Of a stretch of 38,996 nucleotides of DNA, positions 7,810-15,211 are shown piece by piece (positions within the stretch are counted from its first letter, which is position 1; each line of letters starts with the position of its first letter). The DNA is from Verrucomicrobia bacterium UBA3761. Its GTDB lineage: Bacteria > Verrucomicrobiota > Kiritimatiellia > RFP12 > UBA1067. Under the pieces are notes generated by a model, which made no database searches, was not told the DNA's origin, and saw only the letters and a list, made by a program, of their open reading frames with translations. A program made the translations under genes and the position numbers. The DNA lies in the NCBI GenBank assembly GCA_002371135.1, contig DFGB01000070.1, positions 1 to 38,996 of the forward strand, written 5' to 3'.

Positions 7810-7845
7810 CAGGAACGCTCCGAACACAAATCGAAGAATCGAAAA

Positions 7846-8958
7846 ATGAAAAAGCGGCATGTTCTAGTATACGTCTCTCCGGCGAACCACGCGCGGCTCG
7901 CCGGCATCGGGCGGTGCGCACGCGAAGAGGGCTGGCAACTGACGATAATCGACCGCCTCGCGCGCCAGCCGCGCGGGTGGAAAGGCGACGGCGCGCTCGT
8001 GACGCTGCGCGACAACCCGGCGACCATCGCGCTCGTCAAGTCGCTTAACAGATCCGCCATCCCCGTCGTCGACATGTCGCGCAACGAACCCGAGGTCAAG
8101 GTGCCAAGAGTCAGCGGCGACCACTTCGAAATGGGCCGCCTCGCCCGCGAGCATTTGAACGAACGCAACTACCGCAACCTCGCCTGGTATTCGACTTGCT
8201 TCCTCAACGTCCATCGCCTCAGGTACGAGGGCTTCGCCCAAGGCGACAATATCGCAAGGTGGGTATTGAGCGAAGCGGTCGACAGCGACCGCCTCGACGA
8301 CTTCACCGTCTATGAAAAATGGATTGCCGCGAAGGTGAAAAAAGCCCCCAAGCCCCTCGGCCTGCTCGCATACGACGATGCCGACGCCGCGCGCGTCGTA
8401 GGCGCGTGCCTCGCGCAGGATATAAACGTACCGGGCGACGTCGCGGTAATCGGAATCGGCGGAGACCGCATCGTCTGCGAGAACCAGCAAATTCCAATCA
8501 CCTCGGTCGAGCACGACCAAGGCCGGACCGGCTACGAGGCCGCGAAGCTTCTCGCAAAACTCATGGACGGCGAAAAGCCGCCGAAAAAACCGATTCTCAT
8601 CCCTCCTCGCGGCATAACCGTAAGAGCCTCGACCGATGCCATCGCCGCCAAGAGCCGCATCGTCCGGGACGCTCTCGACTACATAAGAAGCCACCTCGAC
8701 CAGCCGTTCGGGCTCACGCAAGTCGCCGAGCACCTCAATGTTTCGCGCAATGCGCTCAGCAAAATGTTCAGCGAAGAAATCGGGAGGACGCTCGGCGAAG
8801 AAACGATGCGCGAGCGCATCGAACTTGCCAAACGCCTGATCGCGCAAGACAGCATGACAATGGCGGAAATCGCCTACCGGACGGGATTCTGCAACCCCGG
8901 CTACTTCTCCAACGCCTTCAAGGCCCGCACCGGCGTCACGCCGAAAAATTTTAAGTAG
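7846..8958 (+). CDS. XylR-type transcriptional regulator, paralog of the gene at 3512
   Basis: Sugar-responsive regulator of 370 residues with the same layout as the first: periplasmic-binding-like sensor (RHVLVYVSPANHARLAG, GIGGDRIVCEN, SVEHDQGRTGYEAAKLL) and C-terminal AraC HTH (FGLTQVAEHLNVSRNALS, FCNPGYFSNAFKARTGVTP). It is collinear with the 3512 gene along its whole length and well over half identical by eye, so the pair arose by duplication. The start at 7846 is chosen because an in-frame ATG at 7765 would translate the A tract as polylysine and breaks alignment with the paralog. It is divergent from araM and converges on the alpha-galactosidase gene. Its stop TAG is the first element of the GTAGGAA repeat that follows. 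Confidence 0.9.
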   Translation: MKKRHVLVYVSPANHARLAGIGRCAREEGWQLTIIDRLARQPRGWKGDGALVTLRDNPATIALVKSLNRSAIPVVDMSRNEPEVKVPRVSGDHFEMGRLAREHLNERNYRNLAWYSTCFLNVHRLRYEGFAQGDNIARWVLSEAVDSDRLDDFTVYEKWIAAKVKKAPKPLGLLAYDDADAARVVGACLAQDINVPGDVAVIGIGGDRIVCENQQIPITSVEHDQGRTGYEAAKLLAKLMDGEKPPKKPILIPPRGITVRASTDAIAAKSRIVRDALDYIRSHLDQPFGLTQVAEHLNVSRNALSKMFSEEIGRTLGEETMRERIELAKRLIAQDSMTMAEIAYRTGFCNPGYFSNAFKARTGVTPKNFK

Positions 8959-9117
8959 GAAGCAAGAGCGCTTCGCGCAAGTAGGAAGTAGGAGCGCTTC
9001 GCGCAAGTAGGAAATAGAAAGTAGGAAGTAGGAAATTTGCTGTTCAGGCGGGACGCAAGTATTATCTCCTACTTCCTATTTCCTACTTCCTACTTAAAAT
9101 CTCCTACTTCCTACTTA
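8955..9117. repeat. GTAGGAA heptamer hairpin between convergent genes (copy 1)
   Basis: A 32-nt arm (9005-9036) and its partner (9064-9095) match at 28 of 32 positions, all four differences being transitions, around a 27-nt loop. Two direct copies of gagcgcttcgcgcaagtagg precede the left arm and further CTACTTC words follow the right arm. Both flanking genes end at a stop codon within the words (TAG on the plus strand, TAA on the minus strand). It could fold in RNA from either direction and act as a bidirectional terminator. It lacks the usual GC stem and U tract. Confidence 0.85.
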
Positions 9118-10946
9118 CGCGAAACGGTCATGACGTCGAGGTCGGGGAGCCATGCCGTGTCGTTGTAGACGCGGACGGAGTGCAGGCCCTTGGACACATC
9201 CACATTGCAGCGCACAGTCGCGATGGCGCAACCTGTCGCAGGCGCCTTGACGCAAATGGGCTCGCCGCCGTCGACGGAGACGAACATCTCCCTGTCATCG
9301 GGAGACGAATACGAGAACGCGAGAGAGTGCACGCCCCCTTCGCCCGCTTCCACCTCGCGCCAGACAACATCGTTCCCGCCACCGTTGCCGACATACCGGA
9401 CCACGACGTCGCCCGAGGCGCCTGGGCGCTGGTCCATGTATGGCGTCTTGAGTCTCTGCGGATTGTGCAGCTCCTGATACGCGGTCAAGAACGCAGTTTC
9501 GGCCTCGTAGACGGTCCTCGGGATGCGCTCTTCTGCGTCGAAGCGGTAGAACTTGGCCCCGTGCGCAGGGACCTTGACGTAGACCACGCCCTCAAACGCG
9601 CCGACGTCGGCCATTTCGGCAAGATCGAACGCGTCGATTTTCCCGCCAAGATCGAGTGCGGCGGAGTGGACGGCGAACTCGTGCTCTTCGTCCGTGGCGT
9701 TGTAGAGCGCCACGTAGCGCGACTTGCCGAAACGTTCGAGCGCGTCCTTCACGAGAATATAGGCTTCTCCGTCACGGGCTGCGACATATCCCTGACAACC
9801 GAGTTCGTTCTGGTTCATCGCGAGCAGATAGGGGTTCGTGATGAGGTGCTTCGTGGATTCGGGGATTGTACGCACGTCGCAGCCTATCAAGAGCGGGGAG
9901 GAAAGCATGCACCACATGCCGAAGTGCGTCTGCTCCTCGACGGGAGTGAGGCCGCTGTCGCCATGCTTGCCGAAAATCGTCTTGATCTGCCCGACGAGCT
10001 GGCCGACTTCCAGCATGTCCATGTCGTTATAATGACCGGCGCTTGCAAACTGGGAGAGGTAGAGATTTTCGGCGATGATGTCTTTCACGGACTTCCAGTT
10101 GGCGCGGATGTCGCCCGTCGTGCGCCACGATTCGGCAACGCCCGCGATCCATGTGCCAGGGTACGCCCAGCGGCAGACGTTGAGCCTGACGTCGGTACGG
10201 CCGGTGGCTTTGATGGCGTTTGCAATTTCCGTATAGCGCTCGCGCTCGTCAAGTTTCAGTTTTTTGCCGCCGCAATAGTCGACTTTGATGAAATCGAAAC
10301 CGAGGTCGTTGAAATGGAGCTTGCAGTCGGCGGCGTCGTGGCCGTAGAGACCGCCGCCCACGCCGCCCTTGTCCTTGCCGCCGGAGCCGCTCCCGCCCCA
10401 TATGCTGCCGCACGTATCCTCTCCGGCGTCGGAATAGATGCCGGCCTTGAGACCGAGTGCGTGGATGCCGTCGACGACTCTCTTCATGCCATTTGGGAAT
10501 CTTTCGGGGTGGAAGCGCAGGATGCCGTCTTCCCCATGTCCCCAGAAGAAACCGTCGTCGATGTTCACATACGTGTAGCCTGCCGCCTTGAGGCCGTTCG
10601 TCGCCATCGCCTGCGCGGTCCCGAGGATTATCTCCTCGGAAATATCCACCCCGAACGTATTCCAGCTGGACCAGCCCATGAGCGGGCGGATCTTCGGGTC
10701 GGGCGCCGCGGGGATCTTCGACTCGGCGAGAAGTTTTGCCGCGCGCTCCGCCACGGCTTCGCGGTCCGCGCCTTCGAGGCGCGAGAGGTTGACATACGCC
10801 TTGCCAGCGTCGAGATCTATCCTGATGCGCTTTGCGCACTTCGGACAGTCGCGGAATTCCACATTGGCAGGAACACCGAACGCGCCTAACGCGAAAGACG
10901 CCGCAAGCGCAAGCCCCATGAACTGTATCGTCATTTTAGTTTTCAT
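9111..10946 (-). CDS. Secreted GH27 alpha-galactosidase with C-terminal CBM35-like domain
   Basis: Exported glycoside hydrolase of 611 residues, probably releasing alpha-galactose or beta-L-arabinopyranose from plant or host glycans. The signal peptide (about 1-25) is followed by a small extension with CPKC (34-37). The GH27 barrel starts at GWSSWNTFG (91-99). It contains DDGFFW (130-135), the likely nucleophile D223 in KVDYCGG, the likely acid/base D279 in TTGDI, and GHYNDMDML (304-312). A glycine-rich insert lies near 183-199. The last roughly 130 residues, from TVYEAETAF, resemble CBM35. The ATG at 10946 follows the -10 box by 7 nt, so a leaderless mRNA is expected. A strong stem-loop separates it from fucU, making it an independent transcript beside the fucose operon. 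Confidence 0.88.
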   Translation of the reverse strand: MKTKMTIQFMGLALAASFALGAFGVPANVEFRDCPKCAKRIRIDLDAGKAYVNLSRLEGADREAVAERAAKLLAESKIPAAPDPKIRPLMGWSSWNTFGVDISEEIILGTAQAMATNGLKAAGYTYVNIDDGFFWGHGEDGILRFHPERFPNGMKRVVDGIHALGLKAGIYSDAGEDTCGSIWGGSGSGGKDKGGVGGGLYGHDAADCKLHFNDLGFDFIKVDYCGGKKLKLDERERYTEIANAIKATGRTDVRLNVCRWAYPGTWIAGVAESWRTTGDIRANWKSVKDIIAENLYLSQFASAGHYNDMDMLEVGQLVGQIKTIFGKHGDSGLTPVEEQTHFGMWCMLSSPLLIGCDVRTIPESTKHLITNPYLLAMNQNELGCQGYVAARDGEAYILVKDALERFGKSRYVALYNATDEEHEFAVHSAALDLGGKIDAFDLAEMADVGAFEGVVYVKVPAHGAKFYRFDAEERIPRTVYEAETAFLTAYQELHNPQRLKTPYMDQRPGASGDVVVRYVGNGGGNDVVWREVEAGEGGVHSLAFSYSSPDDREMFVSVDGGEPICVKAPATGCAIATVRCNVDVSKGLHSVRVYNDTAWLPDLDVMTVSRK

Positions 10947-10953
10947 GCCTGTA

Positions 10954-10982
10954 ATTCTACCATAAAACCACCGTGGAAGCAA
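10954..10982 (-). promoter_or_regulatory. Promoter of the GH27 gene, predicting a leaderless mRNA
   Basis: Minus strand TTGCTT (10977-10982) and TAGAAT (10954-10959), 17-bp spacer. Only 7 nt separate the -10 box from the ATG. Confidence 0.65.
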
Positions 10983-11017
10983 TAGGCTTTTTATTGCATT
11001 TTTCCGCTTTAAAACAT

Positions 11018-11084
11018 ATCCCGCCCGGAAGGTCCGCAAGACGCACGTGCAATCGCTGCGTCTTGAGGGCCTCCCGGGCGGGAT
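11018..11084 (-). terminator. Long stem-loop terminator after fucU
   Basis: Outer arms ATCCCGCCCGG / CCGGGCGGGAT and inner arms CAAGACGCA / TGCGTCTTG form a 67-nt hairpin 12 nt after the fucU stop. On the minus strand it is followed by ATGTTTTAAA rather than a clean U tract. It separates the fucose operon from the GH27 promoter. Confidence 0.75.
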
Positions 11085-11096
11085 TTTGCACGGATG

Positions 11097-11510
11097 TCAG
11101 CCTATTACGCCCTTTTTGAGGATGACGTTGCCGTATTTGCGCGTTTCGCCCGTTACGACGACGGCGAAGGCTTTTTTCGCGCGTTCGTAGAATGCGAAAC
11201 GCTCGACGAGTTCGACGTCGCCGGAATAGCCGAGAGCCCGGCGATACGCGGCCTCGACGCCAGGGTCGAGCGTATCGCCGGGAACGGGAGCCATCATGAC
11301 GACTGGAGTCGCGTATGCGTCGAGTTCGATGAGCGGGATTACGCCGGCGAGAAGACGATCGGCGGCAATGCCGTCTGCGCGAATCACTTTGTCATTGAAA
11401 GCGTGCGCCGGGAAATGGGCGTCGGAGAAGACGATTTCGTCTCCGTGGCCCATTTCCGCGAGAGTCTTCAACAACTCGGGCGAAATCAACGGCGAGATGT
11501 TCTTGAGCAT
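11097..11510 (-). CDS. fucU: L-fucose mutarotase (RbsD/FucU family)
   Basis: Cytoplasmic enzyme of 137 residues that interconverts alpha and beta anomers of L-fucose and so supplies the isomerase. Family signatures are GHGDEIVFSDAHFPAH (21-36), holding the conserved His and Asp, and the C-terminal TRKYGNVILKKG with the conserved Tyr. The length is typical for FucU. It starts 7 nt after the fucI stop with no clear Shine-Dalgarno sequence, so coupling to fucI translation is likely. Last gene of fucP-fucI-fucU, with a stem-loop immediately downstream. Confidence 0.93.
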   Translation of the reverse strand: MLKNISPLISPELLKTLAEMGHGDEIVFSDAHFPAHAFNDKVIRADGIAADRLLAGVIPLIELDAYATPVVMMAPVPGDTLDPGVEAAYRRALGYSGDVELVERFAFYERAKKAFAVVVTGETRKYGNVILKKGVIG

Positions 11511-11517
11511 GGCGGGA

Positions 11518-13305
11518 TTATTTGTAGAGCGGGCCGAAGTTTTTGCAGGCTCTGTAGTCGGCGCCGATGGGATCGTCCGCGCCGAAGAGTCCCCAGCAGT
11601 GCGGCTGGAAGCGCTGATCGTCGTCGACGTTGCTCATCGCGACGGGGATGCGGAGCATCGAAGCGAGCGTAGTCAAATCGGCTCCGATGTGACCGTATGC
11701 GATGGCGCCGTGGTTGGCAGCCCAGCCGTTCATCACGGAATACACATCCTTGAACGCGCCCTTGCCGGTGGTGCGCGGCACGAACCATGTGCACGGCCAC
11801 TCCGGATTCGTGCGCAGCATCAGTTTCTCGTGGACGTCTTTCGGAAGAGTGGTGGACCAGCCTTCTGCGATCTGGAGGACGGGGCCCTGGCCTTTTACGA
11901 TCGAAATGCGCGACATGGTCATCGGCATGCCGCCCTCCGAAAGGAAGGAGGAGGAGAACCCGCCCCCGCGGAAATACTCGACGCCCGCCGGGACCCACTT
12001 CGTCACCTTGAGGCACGCCTCGGCTTCCTTCTGCGTGATTTCCCAGAAAGGCTTCATGGCAGGCTTGCCGTTGGCGCGCTGGGCGCCGGTCGCGTCGAGC
12101 GTGCACGAACCGGAATTGAGAAGATGGATCACGCCGCCTTTGTTCATGCCGGTCAGAGTCTTGCCGGTCACGCGCTTGACGGCTTCCGGCGACCAGTAGG
12201 TCCTGACGTCGGCGAAAAGCGAAGGCCTGTTGGTGACGAGGTACATGAGGAGCATGCACACGCCGTTGAGCGAATCGTTTTCCGTGGCGACGACGAACGG
12301 AGCGCGGATGCCGTTCCAGTCGAACGAAGAATTGAGAATCGCCTCCATGAAGTCGCCGTTGGGCCAATGGTCGGTCCACTGGCGCTGCCCCTGGAAGCCG
12401 GCTGCGAGGGCATTGCGTCCTGCGGCCTCTTCGCCGAAGCCCATTTCGGCGAGACGCGGATTGCCGACCATCATGTCGCGCAGGATCATCGCCATTTTGA
12501 CGACGTATTCCCAATCCTTGTCTTTCGCCTCGCGGGATTTTTGAATGGCCTTGGGGTTGTAGTCCTTGCCTTCCTTGCACCATTTCTTCGTCCAGGCGAG
12601 CGCCTTGGCGTATTCGTCGCGATCGTAGATGCCCTCGGCTATGCGGCGCTCTATTTCGCACATGTCCATGTTCTCCGGCCTCATGCCGAGGTAGGACTGG
12701 AAGAAATCGACATCGACGAACGAGCCTGCGATGCCCATTGCGGAAGAGCCGCACGAGAGATACGACTTGCCCTTCATCATCGCGACGGCGAGGCCGGCCT
12801 TGACGAAGCGCAGAATCTTCTCCTTGACGTCGGCGGGGACGCTCTTGTCGTCCTTCTCCTGCACTTCGCGGCCGTAGATGCCGAAGGCCGGCATGCCGCG
12901 CTGAGCGTATCCGGCGAGCATCGCGGCGAGGTACACAGCGCCCGGACGCTCGGTGCCGTTGAAACCCCAGACGGCCTTGGGGATGTCCGGGTCGGAATCC
13001 ATCGTCTCCGTTCCGTAGCACCAGCAAGGCGTGACCGAGAGCGAGACGCCGACGTTTTCGCGCCTGAACTTTTCGGCGCAGGCGGCGGCTTCCGCCACGC
13101 CGCCGATTGTCGTATCGGCTATGACGCACTGCACTTTGGAGCCGTCCGGGTAGCGGAGGTTCTCGCTGATGAGATTCGCGGCGGTCGCGGCCATGTCCAT
13201 GGTCTGGACTTCGAGAGATTCGCGAACGCCGCGGCGGCGTCCGTCGATGATAGGGCGTATCCCGACTTTCGGGAAGCCTGATATCGTGAATGGAGTGTTT
13301 GCCAT
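11518..13305 (-). CDS. fucI: L-fucose isomerase
   Basis: Manganese-dependent ketol isomerase converting L-fucose to L-fuculose, 595 residues, close to the usual 590 or so. Recognisable family stretches are IRPIIDGRRRGVRESLE near the N-terminus, CGSSAMGIAGS, FQGQRQWTDHWPNGDF, the catalytic-region VVATENDSLNG (Glu) and LFADVRTYWS (Asp), and C-terminal HCWGLFGADDPIGADY. I place the start at 13305: AGGA lies 9 nt upstream, whereas the in-frame ATG at 13314 directly abuts that AGGA and overlaps fucP. With this start the gene begins 1 nt after the fucP stop, so translation is coupled. No fuculokinase or fuculose-phosphate aldolase gene is in the window. Confidence 0.94.
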   Translation of the reverse strand: MANTPFTISGFPKVGIRPIIDGRRRGVRESLEVQTMDMAATAANLISENLRYPDGSKVQCVIADTTIGGVAEAAACAEKFRRENVGVSLSVTPCWCYGTETMDSDPDIPKAVWGFNGTERPGAVYLAAMLAGYAQRGMPAFGIYGREVQEKDDKSVPADVKEKILRFVKAGLAVAMMKGKSYLSCGSSAMGIAGSFVDVDFFQSYLGMRPENMDMCEIERRIAEGIYDRDEYAKALAWTKKWCKEGKDYNPKAIQKSREAKDKDWEYVVKMAMILRDMMVGNPRLAEMGFGEEAAGRNALAAGFQGQRQWTDHWPNGDFMEAILNSSFDWNGIRAPFVVATENDSLNGVCMLLMYLVTNRPSLFADVRTYWSPEAVKRVTGKTLTGMNKGGVIHLLNSGSCTLDATGAQRANGKPAMKPFWEITQKEAEACLKVTKWVPAGVEYFRGGGFSSSFLSEGGMPMTMSRISIVKGQGPVLQIAEGWSTTLPKDVHEKLMLRTNPEWPCTWFVPRTTGKGAFKDVYSVMNGWAANHGAIAYGHIGADLTTLASMLRIPVAMSNVDDDQRFQPHCWGLFGADDPIGADYRACKNFGPLYK

Positions 13306-13306
13306 G

Positions 13307-14857
13307 TCAATCATTCCTGTCGTTTGCGGTTTTGGGATTGGAGTTGGTTTTGTTGAAAACGAGGGCGTATGCGAGCACGACTGCGAAGCATATCGCCGGG
13401 ATCGCGAACGAAGCGCGCAAGGTCTGCGACGACGCCATCAGATTCGCGTCCCACGTCGCGTCGGCGGCTGGCACGAGAGCGGTGAAGGCGCTTTGCGCAT
13501 CGCCGATGACGCCCGCCATCCACGGCGTGACGATCGCGCCGCCGAGAATCGCCATGATAAGCCCCGCCGCGCCGAGCTTCACAGCCCGCTCGTCGAGACC
13601 GCGCAGCGCGATGCCGTAGATCGTCGGGAACATGAGCGACATGAAGCCGGACATCGCCACGAGACAGATTATATTCGCCGAGAACGGCATGGAAAACGCC
13701 GTGAATAGGACTTTCGAGGGCAGATACATGACGCCCGCGCAAGATGCGATCGCGCCGACGGCGAAGAGCGCCATCATCGCAGCCGGGTTGAAACGCTTCA
13801 TCAATGCCGTCGTCATCCACCTGCACGCCACGAATACGATAATCGCGATAAGATAATACCCTGCGGCGGTCGCTTTTTCGACGCCCATCTCCTTCTGGCA
13901 ATATGCATTCATCCACGTCCAGGCGGCGATTTGAACGCCGACGTAGAAGAACTGCGCCACCACGCCGCACCAGTATTGCGGACGCTTGAGGAGCGCCGAG
14001 AGCATGGAGCGGTAAAGCGGCATGAAGACGACATACGCCATCGGCCCGAGCATGCCGCAGAGAATCCACGCCACCTTGTCCATCTCCGGGAAAATGAAGT
14101 AGAGCGCGACGAGCGGCGCGAGCGAACAGAGCATCGCGACTGCGGTGCGCGAGAGCCGCGGAGCGAGCGCAAGTTTCAGTCGTGCACCTTCGCGCTCGTG
14201 GCGCCTTGCACCGAAGAGGAAGAAAAGCCAGATCGCCGCCGCGATCGCGCAGAGCCCGACGTACGGCACGCACACCCAGAAAAGCTCCTTGTCGATGATC
14301 GCCTTCAAGGCGTCGGCGGCCATCCCGGCGCGCTCCTCCGCCGTGCTCGGGTCGAGGTGGGCGAGGATGAGTTCCTTGGCGAGAAGAATCCCCAAAATCG
14401 AACCGACGGGATTGAACATCTGCGCGAAGTTAAGCCGCCTGACGGAGGTAGCCTCGTCGCCGAGCGAGAGCACATACGGGTTGCAGCTCGTCTCCAGAAG
14501 CGAACAGCCGCTCGCGACGACGAATATCGCGATGAAGTAGAGGTCGAAACTTTGCATCATGCATGCGGGGATGTACATTAGAGCGCCCGTTATATACACG
14601 CCGAGCCCCACGAGCACGCCTTTGCGGTAGGAGAATTCCTCGATCAAAATGGACGCGAAAATCGCGAGCACCGCATACGCGCCGTAGAACGCGACTTGCA
14701 CGAGACCGGCGCGCGACTGGTCCATCGTGAATATTTTCTGAAACGCCGGCACCAGGTTGTCGGTCATGTTGTTCAGGACGCCCCAAAGAGCGAAGCATGC
14801 GACGAGCATTGAAAAGATGCCGAGCGTCTTGCGCGGAACGACTGGTGTGGAGTTCAT
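13307..14857 (-). CDS. fucP: L-fucose:H+ symporter (MFS)
   Basis: Twelve-helix major facilitator permease of 516 residues importing L-fucose with a proton. The key acidic residues of E. coli FucP (Asp46, Glu135) have counterparts here: D33 in NNMTDNLVPAF and E122 in SLLETSCNPYV. Hydrophobic helices alternate along the entire length with a large central cytoplasmic loop around ARRHEREGARLK. It is longer than E. coli FucP, mainly in the middle loops (EKATAAGYY and SAFTALVPAADATWD regions). First gene of the fucose operon. I see no clear Shine-Dalgarno sequence. A weak TTGTAA/CATAAA pair around 14.9 kb is the only promoter candidate, within ATTTATG-type repeat DNA. Confidence 0.92.
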   Translation of the reverse strand: MNSTPVVPRKTLGIFSMLVACFALWGVLNNMTDNLVPAFQKIFTMDQSRAGLVQVAFYGAYAVLAIFASILIEEFSYRKGVLVGLGVYITGALMYIPACMMQSFDLYFIAIFVVASGCSLLETSCNPYVLSLGDEATSVRRLNFAQMFNPVGSILGILLAKELILAHLDPSTAEERAGMAADALKAIIDKELFWVCVPYVGLCAIAAAIWLFFLFGARRHEREGARLKLALAPRLSRTAVAMLCSLAPLVALYFIFPEMDKVAWILCGMLGPMAYVVFMPLYRSMLSALLKRPQYWCGVVAQFFYVGVQIAAWTWMNAYCQKEMGVEKATAAGYYLIAIIVFVACRWMTTALMKRFNPAAMMALFAVGAIASCAGVMYLPSKVLFTAFSMPFSANIICLVAMSGFMSLMFPTIYGIALRGLDERAVKLGAAGLIMAILGGAIVTPWMAGVIGDAQSAFTALVPAADATWDANLMASSQTLRASFAIPAICFAVVLAYALVFNKTNSNPKTANDRND

Positions 14858-14875
14858 GGCTGTATTATTGCGTAT

Positions 14876-15167
14876 TTAAGATTTATGATTTATGATTGAT
14901 TTTCACTAGCTTACAATAGAATTTATTTTTTTAGAGACAGAGACACGGAGGTACAGAGAAATCACAGAGTTTTTGGTATACTACCATACAATAGAATTTT
15001 TATCGCAGAGACGCAGAGTTCGCAGAGAAAATGAATATTTTATAGGTTCATCGCATCAACACACGCTACTTTCAATTTTAAAATTATTGGATTATCGTAG
15101 ACACAAAAAACTCTAAAAACTCTGCGTCCTCTGCGTCTCTGCGATAAAAATTCTATTGCATGGTAGT
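14876..15167. repeat. CAGAG-word inverted repeat, 47-nt arms, with an extra partial copy
   Basis: Left arm 14980-15026 and right arm 15121-15167 match at 44 of 47 positions around a 94-nt AT-rich loop. The arms join caatagaatttttatcgc to CAGAG units spaced 8-9 bp. A third, degenerate copy (acaatagaattta...agagacagagacac) lies outside the left arm at about 14915-14970, next to an ATTTATG heptamer stretch at 14880-14900. The unit fills the gap between the big C13 gene (end) and fucP (start), both on the minus strand, and could terminate the C13-gene upstream read-through or the reverse. No gene is visible in this 354-bp gap. Confidence 0.85.
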
Positions 15168-15211
15168 GTAATAAATCGCGATTTGGAAATCGCAAAAGGT
15201 CATGTTGTTTG

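Noticed and set aside
7765..7845. Longer start for the second regulator (in-frame ATG at 7765)
   Set aside because: It would translate octamer repeats and the A tract as a basic tail absent from the paralog.
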